Shown: in pieces, positions 33,721-47,190 of the stretch
How the letters are laid out: each line of letters opens with the position of its first letter
Numbering within the stretch: position 1 is the first letter of the stretch
Program-made: the position numbers and the translations under genes
NCBI GenBank assembly: GCA_017591395.1
Contig: WEDG01000819.1
Coordinates: forward strand, 269,001-333,000
Reading direction: 5' to 3'
From: Schistocephalus solidus
Taxonomy: Eukaryota > Platyhelminthes > Cestoda > Diphyllobothriidea > Diphyllobothriidae
Length of the DNA: 64,000 nt
Notes under the pieces: model-generated
Told to the model about the DNA's origin: nothing
The model's input: the letters and a program-made list of their open reading frames with translations, nothing else
The model's database searches: none

Positions 33721-36700
33721 TGATGGTTTCGAATGAGAATCCAAAATGACAGATCAATAAACATTTTGTTCCAGTGGTCGAATTATCTCCTCCTGAACGA
33801 CACCACTGGTACAACAAAACACTCGAATTTATGTGATTCTACTTTTATTGGTGAATAATCTCTTACAGAAGATCGAAAGTTCAGACAAACAAAACTATGT
33901 TTCCGGGTGAGCATATAAATGGTTGAAATATGTTCCTATGTATTTTGGGCAAGAATTTCAACTTTTTTGGGTTATAGTTTTCCCTTCCATCTTTTTAGGC
34001 GAGTTTTCGGTTTGCCTAATGTCATCCACGTATAGGAATCTCAACACTTACAGCAATTATTATCTTGACAGAAACATGGTCCTTCGTTATTTATTTGGAA
34101 CGTAAGACCTTGAGGCTAACGGAAAACGTTTATTATATTTAACGGGCCTTCTAACCTGTACTCTTTCATTCGCATTTAAAATATGTGATATCAACGTTTG
34201 GCATCAAAATATGCCAACCGAAATTGTCCAATAAAAAAGATACACTTTCAGCATAGTTCACGTTCGAATAACTTTCTTAGTGAGTGGTGATGGTGGACTG
34301 ATCAACATTTTGTGTCAATAAAGCTGAAGATGGTAAAATATCATGAGTGATTCTTATCCGGCCCGATTTTGAAACATTACAAGTGACAGTTTATTCCAGT
34401 AAGGACGCTTTGTGAGTTAAAGAAAGCTGAGGGGGTAAACGAAAAATAACTGCATTTTTAGCGAATGTATTTTGCAATCGGCTTTCTATATCAAGTACCA
34501 CCAATTAACCAGAATATAAAATTGAGCAACGTTTGCAAAATACGCGTCCAACGTTTCATAAAAAGCCATCTCAATATGATTGATGGTTACAAGTATGGTT
34601 AAAGTAAGTTATGCGATCCCTCATACTGTTTATCTACCGAAGTATTGGGATCTGTAAAACATAAGTGCCGAATCCAAAACTAATATCATTGTTAAAAAAA
34701 AACTACTCAACCTATCACAGATGGCTTGCCTACTTAAGTCGAAAGGGTCTGCTGACCTATTTGGAGAAAACTGTGCGATTCTTTTTTGATTTATCAATAT
34801 CGCGTTGAATAGACGAAGTAAAAGTAAATAAATTCTACTACTTAAATTTATAGTTCAGGGTTATCCTAGAGGTATTGGGGTGATTGATATCAAATCCTAC
34901 CACCGTCAAGGAAGGGACAAACTTTCGGTAAACGGCTGGCCCTGGTGATATCGGGCTAGCACTGTTCAGTTAACGGTAATGCCCATTTGTTTATAAAGTT
35001 ACCCCGCATGGTTTTACTCAACCCTTACGAAAAGTAGCAACGAGATCATTACCTCAGATTTCGCCACAGCCTTATGTACACGCACTGCAATTCTTTGTCT
35101 TAATTTAGATGCCAGTTAGATCTTCGACAAATTGATGACCGTTACACTCGTTGCACATAACGGGCAGAGAACAGTACCCTTTATTGAACTCCGTAGTTAT
35201 TCTGATAAGAACGGTATTCGGAAAACTTTGGCAAATGATCGGAGGTCCCTGAGGTCTTCCCGGCTTAACTATCGGCATACCTTGGTAGCAACATGAGTGT
35301 CCGCATCAGCCAAACTTGGCGGCCATAGTTCATGCGGTCTGAGAACGTTCTCCCTTGGTTTTAACCGCAACGGACCGAGGATGATCTGCCTTGAAATCAC
35401 TCGGCGGACTCTGCAACCAGCAAGAGAGTGTCTGGCTGCTCTTCCGCACTTTTGTGATGATCCAGGTGACCTCCGCGATGCCCTCCGTTGTACCCCCCCC
35501 CTCCCCCCCCAAGGGTGACAGTTGTTTTCTCCTAAATATCACTGGGAGTTTTTTTCACTGTCCGATCTTTTTCAACTATGTTCCACCCAGTTGGCTCATA
35601 TCAATTGGCCTCGTCAACATCGCGAGATACTATTTATATGATACCACAACTCGCATGTACAAATAGGGAATTCATAGGTAATTCACATATATCTCCCTCA
35701 AATATACTGATACTGACTTGAGTATTTAAATTACAGCCATGATGCGGGGCTGAGGATTTCAGAAGGGGCAGAAGCTCAAGAAAATATTTACATTTTAGTC
35801 GATAATGTTTTCGTTCTCTGCAGGATGCATTCATTTCTTCCTTTGTTTTTCTATGATTGACCAATGATTGCTAAAGGTGCCTATGCAGACAAACACGGAC
35901 GTTTGCTTCACCCCCGTGGAGCAGTTGATTAATGCAAATTGACTGGTATGTTTTAAGAACTGCCACACCTTTGTGTCATTTGTAATCCCCACCATGAGCT
36001 GTATAATGTTTCATAAAGTTAGGCTGTTAATTTATTTTTAAGCCAAATATTTGCCATGATGAATTTTAAGATGAATAAGATCAAGATCTAATGAATGATA
36101 CACCAAGTATTCCTAAGAGCACAAGCTCACAACAACTCCAGTTAGTCACTGTATTAAACCAAAGGAGACTGGTATTCAATGCTTTTTACTGTACATTGGA
36201 ATCCAAGGAGGAACACGTATTCACTACCTGACGTTCACGACAGAATAGGCTACTTGGCACTATATTTAAAAGCTAAAATCTTTATCAGATCAAGAAAGGA
36301 CAAATAATTTTTTTCTAAACTTCCTCCAGCTCGACTGCCGGCAGGTGCTATGAACTGGACTTCTCCCAGGCAGTCAACATGAACAAGCAATCGATAATTA
36401 GAAGTTTCACATACTAATGCAAGAAACATATTGAGATTCCAGGGCTAATGCGATGAGTTTATTCGATACTACACATCTATTAGTCACCTGCATACTAAAA
36501 TCCACTCTGCAACAAGCAAACCAAACTTGCAATACTTTTGATTTTTATTTACATTTACCGTTAAGGGTATAGTATTTACAGGTTTTGAACTATTTGCTGG
36601 TGAAAAGGGCACAATTTAACTGAGAAACATTCAATTTGGCAGAAAGGTCGGGAGAATAAATTTTCCACATCTTGGTATATTTCATTGATACAGTATTTCC

Positions 36701-36970
36701 CAGTAAGTAAATATGAAATACTAACGACCCATTTCTTTGGGGTAATTAAGTAACAACTAGAGCCTACAATACTTCCAAAAGCATATTTGCAAAATTACGG
36801 ATTTGTGATTGACTCACGAGTTTTGGAAGGGGCTAAGTTGATGGCCTTTTTGTCATCGGGGTACGGCCAAGTGTACTTGATATTCCTGCTGGCCATAGTT
36901 GCAACCCTGCTGCAATCACCTTTTAGGTTTGAGGAAAGATTTGCTGGACACAGCTAAATTTATGACTTGA
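33721..36970. other. No gene recognised; one GC-richer patch
   Basis: AT-rich except about 35220-35540, which ends in a C-rich run (about 35496-35512). Frames on both strands of that patch are open, typical of an old repeat rather than an exon. A weak 40-base exon-like segment lies on the minus strand at 36580-36619 (acceptor TGTTTCTCAG, donor GTAAAT). Confidence 0.4.
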
Positions 36971-37201
36971 CTATAATAATATTCTTTGATTGATGCATTT
37001 AAAATAAATATTCAGTCCTGATATCGAATCATTGCTCCATGTATTTATACCCGGTAATATTTTGTGCGGATAGGAAGAATGTGAGTTATCGACTTGAGAA
37101 TTGGCCCATTTACACCAATTAAAGTTCGAATTTGGCCGATATGCAGGCTTTAGCGCATGCCAAACGTCACAGTCATTATACAAGTACCCGGCGCGACTTA
37201 C

Positions 37202-37361
37202 GTTTGCCGAACACCGAAGTAAAAATAAACTTTCAGTGTGAGTAGGTTGACCTAATTGACAGCCGCAGTAGAACTGGAACGGCGTTTGACGAACAAACTC
37301 GCTGCTGTAAGTCGGAGCATAGATCCGTTCTTCTGGGTGCAACGCAGGATGACAGTGTGAG
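37202..37361 (-). CDS. Internal exon of unidentified minus-strand gene
   Basis: The acceptor CTTTTTTTCTCAG ends at 37362 and a perfect donor AAC|GTAAGT begins at 37201. The 160-base segment is open in one frame, giving 53 residues with five cysteines (FQFYCGCQLGQP, LRCSAN). It starts with one base completing a codon and ends on a codon boundary. The Cys spacing suggests an extracellular or metal-binding segment, but no family was recognised. The open frame continues into both introns by chance. Best single-exon evidence on this strand. Confidence 0.5.
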
Positions 37362-39994
37362 CTGAGAAAAAAAGAATTAAAGATTACTTTTTGAGGTGAA
37401 AATGGAAAAAAATGATGTGATATGAAGGAAAGTAGAAAAAGGATGATAGACGTTGAGATGAAAGTCAAAATGAGTTTTAAAAATCAAGTATACAAAGTAC
37501 AAACGGAGAAGTTGAAATCAGGTTTCATTTAAATGTAAATATGACAAAAAATACATCAACATGACCACGAGTTTGAAGTTAAGTTTTATGGAGGCAACCT
37601 GCGTTCTATCGAAGAAGGCAAGGAAGGAAATTGGAAGCGAACGAGATGCAGCTGGTCTATGTACATGGGTTTCTTAGTTTCTGCCCCTTAAATGACGCAA
37701 CGTAGTCTAAACTTTGGCCTTTCTTACGAATGATGGCAAGCCCCATTTTGGCAGATTAAAATACTGTGCAAAATATGCATTTTTGACGAGCAGCAGGTGA
37801 CTTTTCGGGGAAAAAATTCATTAAACTTCTTTTTCCAGTTTTTCGTACGTTAAATACCAAAAGTGCCTTTATGATGACTTATTTACTCAAATGTTTGCTA
37901 AAAGATAAACCCCTAAAAGCGATCGGCTTTAGTGAAATATCCCTCCGGACAGTTGCATTCGCCATATTTACCTTAATGTGCATCAGATGGTGAAAGGAAA
38001 TGCCAAGCAACAAAACATCAGTTCCAGAATAAAGTCTCCATTTGCAGAACCAAGGAGGTTGACGAGCTTTGCAGGAGCATTTCCTAAGCTGGCTGATTTT
38101 CATTTGTGGTTGACGTTGCCACATTTGGAACTACTATGTATCTGCAGAGGGTGAAGTGTTAATCTGAGCTAAACTTTGGCAAAAAGTTAACGAAAGTTTA
38201 TTATCTTATAAAGATACAGATTTGCTCAGTTAATTTTGTAGGTGTCTTACTTCTTTTAATGTTCATGAGGGAATTTAATAACACTAACATGATAGTAAAA
38301 ATCGGATACTTTCTGTAAATTTGTTCATGATAAATGCTGTCTACCTAACTTCATGCGCGGCTTTTTCAATTAAGCTTCAAACAAAATATTCATTACCAAG
38401 GTTAACCTGAGACAAAAATCGCATTGGCTGCTTTGAAACCTTGAGGACTTAGAAGGAACTCTAAGGAACAAAACAACCTTTAGCTCCGTTTATTACTACT
38501 TTACGTGGAGCTAAATAGTGGAAAGTACGTTTGAACAATACAGCATTTCAAACAGTAAGCAACAAATAAATGGAAGCAAATAAACGCATTTATGTCCTAT
38601 AGCTTCTAGCAATGGCACCAATATAAGTCTAATGACAGCTGTTTGAGAATTGGCAAATATGAGATAATAACAGATTTCTACTGTTAAATTTTTATAAGCT
38701 TAACTTCCGTTTACTGAACAAAAACATCTGGATTGCTTATAGTGAAAACCTTGTTTGCCTTAGGCTTGCCCTCAAACCAAAAGTATTTACCTGAGAATAT
38801 GAACTTTTGGTTAATCTTTATTTGCCACCCATCATTTAAGGCTAACAGTAGTATTTACTTTTTCAGTTTAAATCAAACGGAATGACGTTATTTGTGAAGG
38901 TATTGCAGCCATGCACATGAGCAACTACACGTGGTAGACGCCTGAAATTATGCCTCCGACAAAAGCAGATTTTCGAAAACATTTCAACCATTCCCCTTAC
39001 CGCCGCGAACGTAGGTCCACCACGCTTTTCAGGCTGCAAAGGCAGCTTGTTTTGTGTGTTTTCAGTTATCATTCTTTTCCTTCCGTCAGCTTGCTTAGTA
39101 CCTTTGACGTTCATAGTGTGAACACAGGGGTAAATAATAGGTTCATTCCGTGGATTGGCTTTCCGTTTGCTTAGGAGACATTTTTGTTTCTCAAACTACC
39201 CACCCATCCCCTTGTCTTAGCCTCCTTTATCTCTCTCTCTCTCTGACCCCTTCCTTCGAGTTATGCAGAACGACGGCCGCCATAGCGGCAAATTTTCAGA
39301 CCCCTGAAGTTTTCACGCACACGGTAACAGCTGTTGCAGCCAGTCAAAATTCTTTCACATGCCTCAGTAAGCCACATGGAGCAGAAGGATACGTCATCTT
39401 TCGACCAACCAGATGGCCCGTCTGCTTCTATATGGCCCTTTCAAAAGTTGCCCGCTGAATCCAATTACCTGGCGCCAGCGTGATGACGGGTCCGAAGAAC
39501 GGTGTAGATACTTTTACAAGTTATAACTTGCATAAATCCTGGTGGCCACCATGAATGCGGCAGGTTCCGCAGACACAATGGATCGACCTACTTGGTGGGG
39601 TTTTCTCACACGCAGTCAGCCAAGTTTAACCAAACATATGCGGCACAACACCAACTTGAAGCTATTTAGGAATAAAAGCAAATGTGCGCATCCCAGCTTT
39701 TTGTTGAAAGGAAGGCAAGAGCAGGATAATTTGGACGGTTAACTGTTCTACGTGGCAGTTCACTTTGTTAGTGCTGAAGCAGTGTTTCCCATAACGATAT
39801 TAATCGTTTACTGTTGGCTAGGAAACAATCCTTCACATTTAAGATATAACTACCTTATTACTTGAGAAATCAGGGTTAACAGACTAAGTCATTATTTATG
39901 TGAGAGACTAGAAGCTGTCGGCAGTTTTTGCAGAAAAAGTATTCGAGGGTTAGTTTTAGGGTAGGTTAAGATTAAGGCTACAATGCAGTTTTAT

Positions 39995-40232
39995 GTTAAA
40001 GTTCGTATTAAGGTTAAGACATGGGAATATATATCCCTCCTCAAATTTATCGCACGTCCACCTATTTTAAATGGGAAAGGTGGCTGAACAAGGTAATCAG
40101 CAGACGTCCAAGAGTTAAGATTTGAAACAAACTTTGATCGAACTGAGAAAAAGCTCTGAACTTCTGTCGTGATGATCTTGAGACCTATCATTGCGGATGG
40201 ATGATCAACTAGTATTCTGTTATACAATTTAC
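39995..40232 (-). CDS. Probable exon, donor uncertain, unidentified gene
   Basis: An acceptor, CAAATTGCAG, is followed by GT AAA TTG..., so the exon starts with two bases that complete a codon. The exon at 40667-40781 leaves exactly one base over, and the two join to a Cys codon in frame. The frame is open for 78 codons (DHPSAMIGLKIITTEVQSFF). A clear donor is lacking; ATAG|GTGGAC at about 40062 is a weak choice. Product unknown. Confidence 0.35.
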
Positions 40233-40666
40233 CTGCAATTTGAGACAGTGACGCTATGTATTTGGAACAAAGTTACAGCCCTAGACCCTAAATAGCAGGA
40301 AAACCTTTGGGATATCCTTTAATGTCCTTCTATGCATGTGATAATCATTTGTTATAGGTGAAAATGTCAATACTAATGGAGGAAACCTTGAGAATAAATA
40401 TGCGTGGAAGGAGTTTAGGTCTGGCCTTATGGGTTTTTTTGCATACTACTAAAATACATCTACTTATTTTTTCCATATTTTCATACATTTACATTTTTTG
40501 GATAGTTAATTACAATTTTAACAACATTGTTTATAATTTAGTCTTCAGGTGGCATTTTCAAATGAAGGGCAAAAAATAAGTTAAGAACATCGGCTGTATG
40601 AAAGAGGGCTCCACAAGAGGCAAGGTGTTTTTTAAGAAAAGCTTCCTGAATAACCTAACGTCTTAC

Positions 40667-40781
40667 ATGTAAAACATGTGGCAATTTCAAACGTCACTTG
40701 CCAATTAGAATTTCGGGGCAATTTTTTGCAGACGGAACAAAACCACGTTATTATTTCTGCATCTTTACCTATGCCTGTTAT
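40667..40781 (-). CDS. Internal exon of unidentified minus-strand gene
   Basis: The acceptor TTTCCCTCTGTTCAG ends at 40782 and donor CAT|GTAAGA begins at 40666. The 115-base segment is open, giving 38 residues plus one base (ITGIGKDAEIITWFCSVCKK). It has a CxxC pair, and the next downstream open segment matches its phase. I infer that the two belong to one transcript. No family recognised. Confidence 0.45.
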
Positions 40782-41867
40782 CTGAACAGAGGGAAACGTA
40801 ACATTTCGTGTGTTATTTGAAGACATTGTTTCCATGGATTTGCTGTATCCAGAGCTGCGTTTGATACTTTTGAATATACATCCATTTTACGTGTACACCT
40901 TTTTGATTGCTGAGATGTCTATAAGATTTTAATCAACTATTTACCTAGTGAAAAACTGAATTATGCTAATAGTGGAGAACACCCACAGACGTAAGCATTA
41001 AAGTGCACACATGCAGTTATCTAAGCATGACGCTTTCTGTACTTTTAAGGACTATAAAATGAGTGCCACTTGCAATACGCTCGACATTCTCAGTCTTCGG
41101 CCTAATCACAGTCTTGCGTCGAAGTCTGCGTGCCATTTTTAACGAAAATGGCCCCTAAATGTTACTGCAGCCCATTATAGATTCCCACGTAATCTTGTTG
41201 TGGGAAAGTTTTCGGACGTTGCTATTAAGGGGTACAACGATTTTTTCCCATAGTAGTGCTTTCCGATGCCGGCCAGCTGTAATTACGTCTGCGCTGTAGG
41301 TGGCCGATGAATGTTCGTCTAGCAGACTCTGGCGGCCACGTCTGGTGAAAAGACAGCACTTTTGACAGCCAAAAATCAGAGGAAACTTAGATAAGTGTTT
41401 TCAAAAGCATAAAAAACAATAACTTATACAAATAAACTTCTGACTTTGTGAACAAATAAAGAGAACATTTACTCTTTAACATCACAGAGATCTATATAGG
41501 TTTGTTGATATTTTTAAAAATTTCGGTTTGTATGGTAATCCTCTATTGACATTGAATTGTCAATCAAGTAATAAAAGGCACAGATCTAGTTATATTCTGA
41601 TCAAGAAGTTTCGACTTTGGAGAATCAATTATTATTTATGCTGCTGTCTCTTTTATGAAAGGTATCAAACAACGTTTCTTCATAAGTTCTTCCGAAACAA
41701 ATTAAACAATGCACCTCCCGCAAACTAATCTCAAAGGGCACAAACTTATCAACTAAAACAGCCAATTCAAAACGAGCGACAAACAGTTAACAAGCACAAC
41801 ATGTGCTGAAAGCGTTTTTAGTATGCAGTTAACAACCAACTGGTGGGAATTCTTGTGAGATCCTTAC

Positions 41868-41924
41868 CTTTAGTTTTCGAAGAACAGTATGGATTTTTTA
41901 ACATAACTTGGACCAATGTTTTAT
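41868..41924 (-). CDS. Possible small exon of a minus-strand gene
   Basis: Acceptor TGTTCTGTTTCGAG at 41925 and donor AAAG|GTAAGG at 41867 bound 57 bases, open in one frame (KTLVQVMLKNPYCSSKTK). The length is a multiple of three. A GAG acceptor is less usual than CAG. Its phase does not join directly to the exon at 40781, so another exon would have to lie between. Confidence 0.25.
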
Positions 41925-43559
41925 CTCGAAACAGAACAGCATTAAAAAACTAGCATTTCCCTCTAGTTTATTATGATCCAATGACAAGGTCTACTTTGTC
42001 AGTTAATTGAGAGGTAGTAATTAAACTGCCATATATTAAACGTTTTTTCAGGATGCTGCGTGTAATTAATAATCAATTGCTATTCATTGGTCGAAGTAAT
42101 GTTTGCAATGTCAAAGGCGATTTTGTTTGGTTTCATGTTTAAGGACGTCATAGCAATAAACGTTTTACATGATCGCAGGCAAAGAGGCGTTCAGTGGCTT
42201 GTATTATAACAGGCAGATGCACCAATAGACCCTATCGGCTACCAATCACAGTAATTGTTTCTCAGTAAAATGTATGTCTGATTAATGTTGACGGAGCAGC
42301 CAGTTGAGCCTTAGGGCATCCTTGATTCAGCAGAAAATAATTTCACCTCGTATGGTTTTCAAAGTGGGTTCCATAAACGATGGCTTCTGAAGATTCTGCT
42401 TGCCAAAAAATTCAAGACAGGACCCATCTTAAATGTTTTTGCACACAAACAGGGCTCATGGACTTCTTTTCATGCAGATAACAGGCTGTGAAATATGTAG
42501 GTTTACTTTAGAAACACAACAAATAAGCTACGTCAATAGACGTCTGTAAAGAAAGAATGCGATTAACACGTTCTTTCTTTGAGAGTGTGTTGCTAGGATA
42601 CCCTTTGAATCAAAGTCCACCTAAGAGTTAGCATACTCTCTAGTTCAACTTGATTGAGTTACTCAACTCTGCTGGTGGGATATGAAATCATCAAAGACAA
42701 ACGCAAAGACATCAAAACAATATTGGAATCAGTAATTTGTTCAAATGTATTTCTTCTAACGAGGCAACTTAATCGGGGCCTTTATAGGCTGCATGAATGA
42801 CAACAGCATTTAATGCTTAAGACCTACTTTCCACTCATAACAGCCATCTGGATGGACGGTATGACGCTACGGAGCAGAATGAAAGGAGAATTCCTTACAA
42901 CTGAATAGAATGCCAATATTGTGGTTAAAATCATGTAAAATAAAATATGAGAGCCGTCTGCCAAGGTGGATTAGCTTTTACATGTAATTCAGATAGTTCA
43001 ATATAATTTAAAGCTCTGAGCTGGGTTTGCGTTTCCACAGAACATCCTCATCAAATACCTAGCAGAGGTATAGAGTATTTTTTAAGCAGTAAACGAAATT
43101 TGGATAAACTGGAACCCTTCCTTTAATGTGGTATTTTCTGGAACACAGTTGCATACGTCATCGGAGTGATTTTTTCTACATTGAAAGTCAAATTTGGCTA
43201 AGCCTTTTAACAGAAGGCTGCGATTTGGAGTTGGTGTGATAAATTGACATTTAAGAAGGCATTGTAATATCCACCTTCCGTTTTAGTCTATTAGGTTTCC
43301 GTTTTCCGTCTAGGAATCGATTTTGGTAAACTTATTATTTCTTCCATAAAAACAAAACGTTCTTTTCTAAGGCCCATAATGTGGTAGCTAATTGCTGATG
43401 CATCCCAGTGTCTCATATAATTGACTGTTAGTCATTTATTCAGTATTAGAGGGCGTAAAGTTGCTGTTAAATGTTCTTGTATTAAGGAAAGATGATAAAT
43501 ATGAGCGCATGACCAAAAACTTGCAAGAAAGCCGTAGAAAAGAGAGACGAGAGATAAGA

Positions 43560-43707
43560 TTAGGTAATGTCCATATTTTCGGTGGATACGAATTCTAGAA
43601 TTTTATGATTCAAAAGATCACTTGAGAAAGTAAAGTCTTTTTTCTTAAGAGCATTAAGAACACCGTCATTTTTAGGATGCCTCCAATTTACTGGTGAATA
43701 GCGAAAC
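43560..43707 (-). CDS. Probable terminal exon, unidentified gene
   Basis: A strong acceptor, CATTATTTTCATTGAACAG, ends at 43708. One base completes a codon, then 48 codons (FRYSPVNWRHPKNDGVLNAL) run to TAA. AATAAA follows about 120 bases downstream (minus strand of 43435-43440). Charged, protein-like composition. If this is a true end, the exons at 45.3-52.9 kb belong to one gene and those at 37-42 kb to another. A weak donor at GTATCC before the stop is the alternative. Confidence 0.4.
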
Positions 43708-44040
43708 CTGTTCAATGAAAATAATGAAAGACTGTTAGTCATGCATTTAATTAGAGGAGCTGTCAGAGGAGAAAATAGGAGCACAGTCGGAAAAGCGTGC
43801 CTAAACTGGGATATGTGCAGATCCGAAAATAACCATCTAATCCCTTTCCCTTGTCAAAGACCAAAACTAACCATTTTGAAAATGAACTGGTGTCTAAAAG
43901 TGCATACTAATGTAGTTATCCGGTTGTATTTAAGCACCAGAATACAAAAAAGGTATTTACTTGTTTTTCATCAGAATTAATGTGATAACATACAAGTAGA
44001 ACCTCTCGCACAAATGAGTTTTTTTGCCTGGAGGTGTTTT

Positions 44041-45300
44041 CATATTTTTCAATGTCTATCATGATGGCGAAATTAAGGCGTCAAGTTGCTCATGCGTTAA
44101 AGCGTAAGCAATTTTTTTACAAAACGCGGGAGTTGGATGGCCACCTGGTTGCCAAGAATGCAGAAAGGTGTAAGGCGGCTGCCTGATGGAGTTACATTCT
44201 CAATGACTGCAAAAGTTCCTTTAGGTCAGTTCAGTTCGGAGCATTTTACAGAATGACACGTGCCGTGACCATTTACACATGAACCACGTGCCCTCTGTTC
44301 CACGTAACCTCAACCTTAAGGAGCTTAAACTTTTTCATAAAATAGTTAAAGTTTTAGGAAATATTTTTGCTCTCGAGATCTGAGAGCTACATATTTATTT
44401 CTTAACCTGATGCGGGATCCCAACAGGATAATTGTTAATTGTAAGCTGGTTAAAAGTTTCTGTGTTCACCACCAAATCTTTCGATATCTTGACAACTTAG
44501 AAGCAAAGATTAAGGCTTCTCTTCCCAAAATGTTGTCCGAAATTGCTCGAAATGCTTCTGCAATTATCATAAAGCTGCATTTAGTGAATCGACTGCTGTC
44601 CAAAACGTTCGATGCCTGTAAAGAGTACCTGAGGCTGAATTATTATAGTATGCATCCGGTCTTGAAATTCTGTAAAATTTAGAAATAGGGTTGTGGTCGT
44701 TTATCCGATGTCGTAACATTATCATCGTGATTTCATTTCAGGTAAGTAGAAATGTCTCAAAAAAAGCTTGGACGTCAAGTTATCTATAAACGTCAGTGTT
44801 TCTTAATTTTACATAATCAGTTAAGCTTTTAACCTATAACGTCCAAAGGAAATATTGATTTGTTTAAATTGTTGACGATAAAATGGTTTTTCTTATTCAA
44901 GACGCTCACATTCAGTTATAAAGTGCTCTGCAAACAGAACAACCAAGAAATAAGCGATTTTGAGGACATTTTCGTGGGATAATCACACGTGACTGCCAAG
45001 CACCTTGCTGAAATCGGTGCGTATTATGCCCTTGAAAAAAATAATTAATTGCGCTTTAAGTAGAGTGGATTACTAAACGCGGAGGTGTTAAACTTACAAC
45101 CACTGGGTAGGATCGTAAGTCATTTATGCTACAATGAGATGCATAATTTTCAGTAAAAAGGTTTCAATTCCTCTGATGCAATTGTTTTTTGAAAAAGGGT
45201 CACTCAATGCTTCTAACTATTTGAAAGAGTTGCAAACTTCTAACTGTTTTTCAAAATAAAATATTTAAGCTTATATTCCGTTGATAATTGTGAGCAATTA
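44041..45300. other. No gene recognised with confidence
   Basis: A plus frame at 44410-44682 (90 codons, charged, ending in TAG) is exon-like in composition but has a poor acceptor. Otherwise AT-rich. Confidence 0.35.
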
Positions 45301-45307
45301 GTTTTAC

Positions 45308-45412
45308 CGATATCCAGAGGTCTAACCTTTTCTGATCTGAAATTTTTATCTTTTCAAACAATGTTTGCAGCTTTAGGCAAACCTTTGAGAGATTGAACAA
45401 ATCGTCCATCAG
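45308..45412 (-). CDS. Internal exon, 35 codons, unidentified gene
   Basis: Acceptor GAATATTTTGCTTTCAG ends at 45413 and donor TCG|GTAAAA begins at 45307. The 105 bases are open in frame and begin and end on codon boundaries. The peptide (LMDDLFNLSKVCLKLQTLFE...) looks helical, amphipathic and charged, as in a scaffold or coiled region. No family recognised. Direction and spacing fit the other minus-strand exons. Confidence 0.45.
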
Positions 45413-45734
45413 CTGAAAGCAAAATATTCCTTTGGTTAGCATCAAAATTCTTGAGGCCTTTAAACATGCTTGTACTTTTGACTTTGTGGGAGGAAACGTA
45501 TTTACCGTAAGATTCATAATCTTTCATTCCTTTATATTGGGTAGGTTGATTTCACTTGTTTATATCATTGATATTCTGCGTTTCTTATTTACTTTCTTTG
45601 TTGTACTTTTTATTTGTTGCTTAATAAAGTTTCATTAGTACCATAAAAAGGAAGTAGTTAATGCTAGAAAATTTATGATTTCTGATAGTTTGGTTGAAGT
45701 TAGCCATGCTGTATTGCACTACTGTTGTTTTGAT

Positions 45735-45960
45735 GCCTCTCCAGGGTTCAACAACGTTTCAATCTGCACCACCAGTTAGGACAACAGTTCAGTATTAGAA
45801 AAAGAAGTTTGAAGAAACAGGTTACTTATCCGTTAAGCCGTGTGATGAAGTCATGAAAGAACAGGTGCTAAATTTTGTAAAAGACAATGACCGTTCAAGT
45901 CAATGGCATACTGCACGAACGTATCTGACTTCAAAAAGCTCTGAAATTAGTTTTTTTGCC
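45735..45960 (+). pseudogene. Possible mariner/IS630-type transposase helix-turn-helix fragment
   Basis: The plus strand reads VRTTVQY, a stop, then KKKFEETGYLSVKP, VMKEQVLNFVKDNDRSS and ARTYLTS. This recalls from memory the helix-turn-helix of mariner-like transposases (KKFEETGSV..KP, then VANFVEDNP..S, then A..L..S). The catalytic domain is not seen. An acceptor-like site (GATGCCTCTCCAG) ends at 45742, so a host exon is the alternative. Confidence 0.3.
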
Positions 45961-46289
45961 GTTGTTGTGATTTATTTATAAAAAAGGGATACTTATGAAG
46001 CGAACGGTATATTAACGTAACCTCAAAAATAGGAGCAAAGTAAAATCATCTTACACAGCAAACCTTTGAAAAATTTGGTTAAAATTTATCGTCGGAAAAT
46101 ATTCCATTTAATATCAGTACGACACAGTGCGTAACCAAACTAGGACGAAGGCTCCCTTTCCGTCAGCATCCTAAATCCACTTATTTCATTTAAAATATTG
46201 AACCGCATGTAAAAAAGGTTGCTTTAAGGGTTTTACATACAATAACAAACATTGGAGGAAGGCATTTGTACAAAGCGAACAACATGAAC

Positions 46290-47190
46290 GTAACATGTGG
46301 CCCAAATTAGGGAACAAATGATAGGTCAGCGTGTAATACGCAAGCGTTCTACATGCCAATTTAATTCCAATCCACTGTGCTCGTTAAGGGTGGCATTCCT
46401 TGTAAGTTTAAAAGGGTCACACAGTATTTTGTTGCCGGTAGGTGGACTGAAGCATCGAATGAAATGGCAACTTTCCAAGCAGTGACTATCAGACGCCACG
46501 GTACTTTCAAAACGCATAGATTTTACCTTGACAGTGAAAGATCGTGCAGAGCGGTCCTCATTCTTACTCACGTCAAGGGTCCGTAAAAATGTGGGTCAAG
46601 TCAGTTAGGAATGATATCGGGCATAGTGGTCGGAGTGAGGTAAAGCCACCGGATCTCGCAATTTGCCGGGGCAACAAACTTCTGTGCCTGGCAACGAATG
46701 CCAATCTTAACAAAAACAACGAATGGGTTAGGGTTAGGTTGGCATCTCCTATTCTTCATTTAGCACTATCCATAAAAATCATATTGCCCCCAGTCCCGGT
46801 GACCTATCCTTTGTTCCCTGAGTTTGGCTGCATACTACGTTCCTGTCAGCTAAACCTTATGAAGCTCCGATCATTCATTTTCTTTGGCAATTTCGGTATC
46901 CAGATAATCTAATTCGGCATCTAAAATTACTCGAGATAAGCAGAATTTCAGGATTAAAATTTAACAAGTGCAAATCCAATCAATGTAGTTTACCAGAAGT
47001 CTGTCCAGCCCATTGTGGGACAAATATTCATAGTGCATTAAAAATACATGGACTTCTTAATTGAAGTGATCACCAGTAAACTTGTTCAAAGATCTTAGCA
47101 TACCAAACGCACTGGTCTATTAAGAAAGGCCTAGTTTTAACAGCAGAGCCCTGTTTGTCGATAGAAGCGAGCAGGCGAGTCCCAGAAGCC
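46290..47190. other. Mixed-composition stretch, possible old repeat
   Basis: Overlapping frames are open on both strands at 46297-46590, and composition is richer in GC than the flanks, which suggests repeat-derived sequence. It includes GGGTTAGGGTTAGG at about 46725. No family was recognised. Confidence 0.35.

Noticed and set aside
37879..38143. Minus-strand exon between TTCACCCTCTGCAG and AAG|GTAAAT
   Set aside because: Splice sites are good, but each frame from the acceptor has a stop; only a frame starting at an internal ATG is open. Not enough for a call.
38997..39180. Minus-strand frame ending at a GTAAGG donor
   Set aside because: The donor is good and the frame is open, but no acceptor with a pyrimidine tract was found and the peptide is of low complexity and basic.
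44041..44260. THAP-type zinc finger exon
   Set aside because: A SSEHFT word was seen, but the other conserved residues and an open frame are lacking.
46725..46742. Interstitial telomere repeat
   Set aside because: Only about two TTAGGG-like units; too short.
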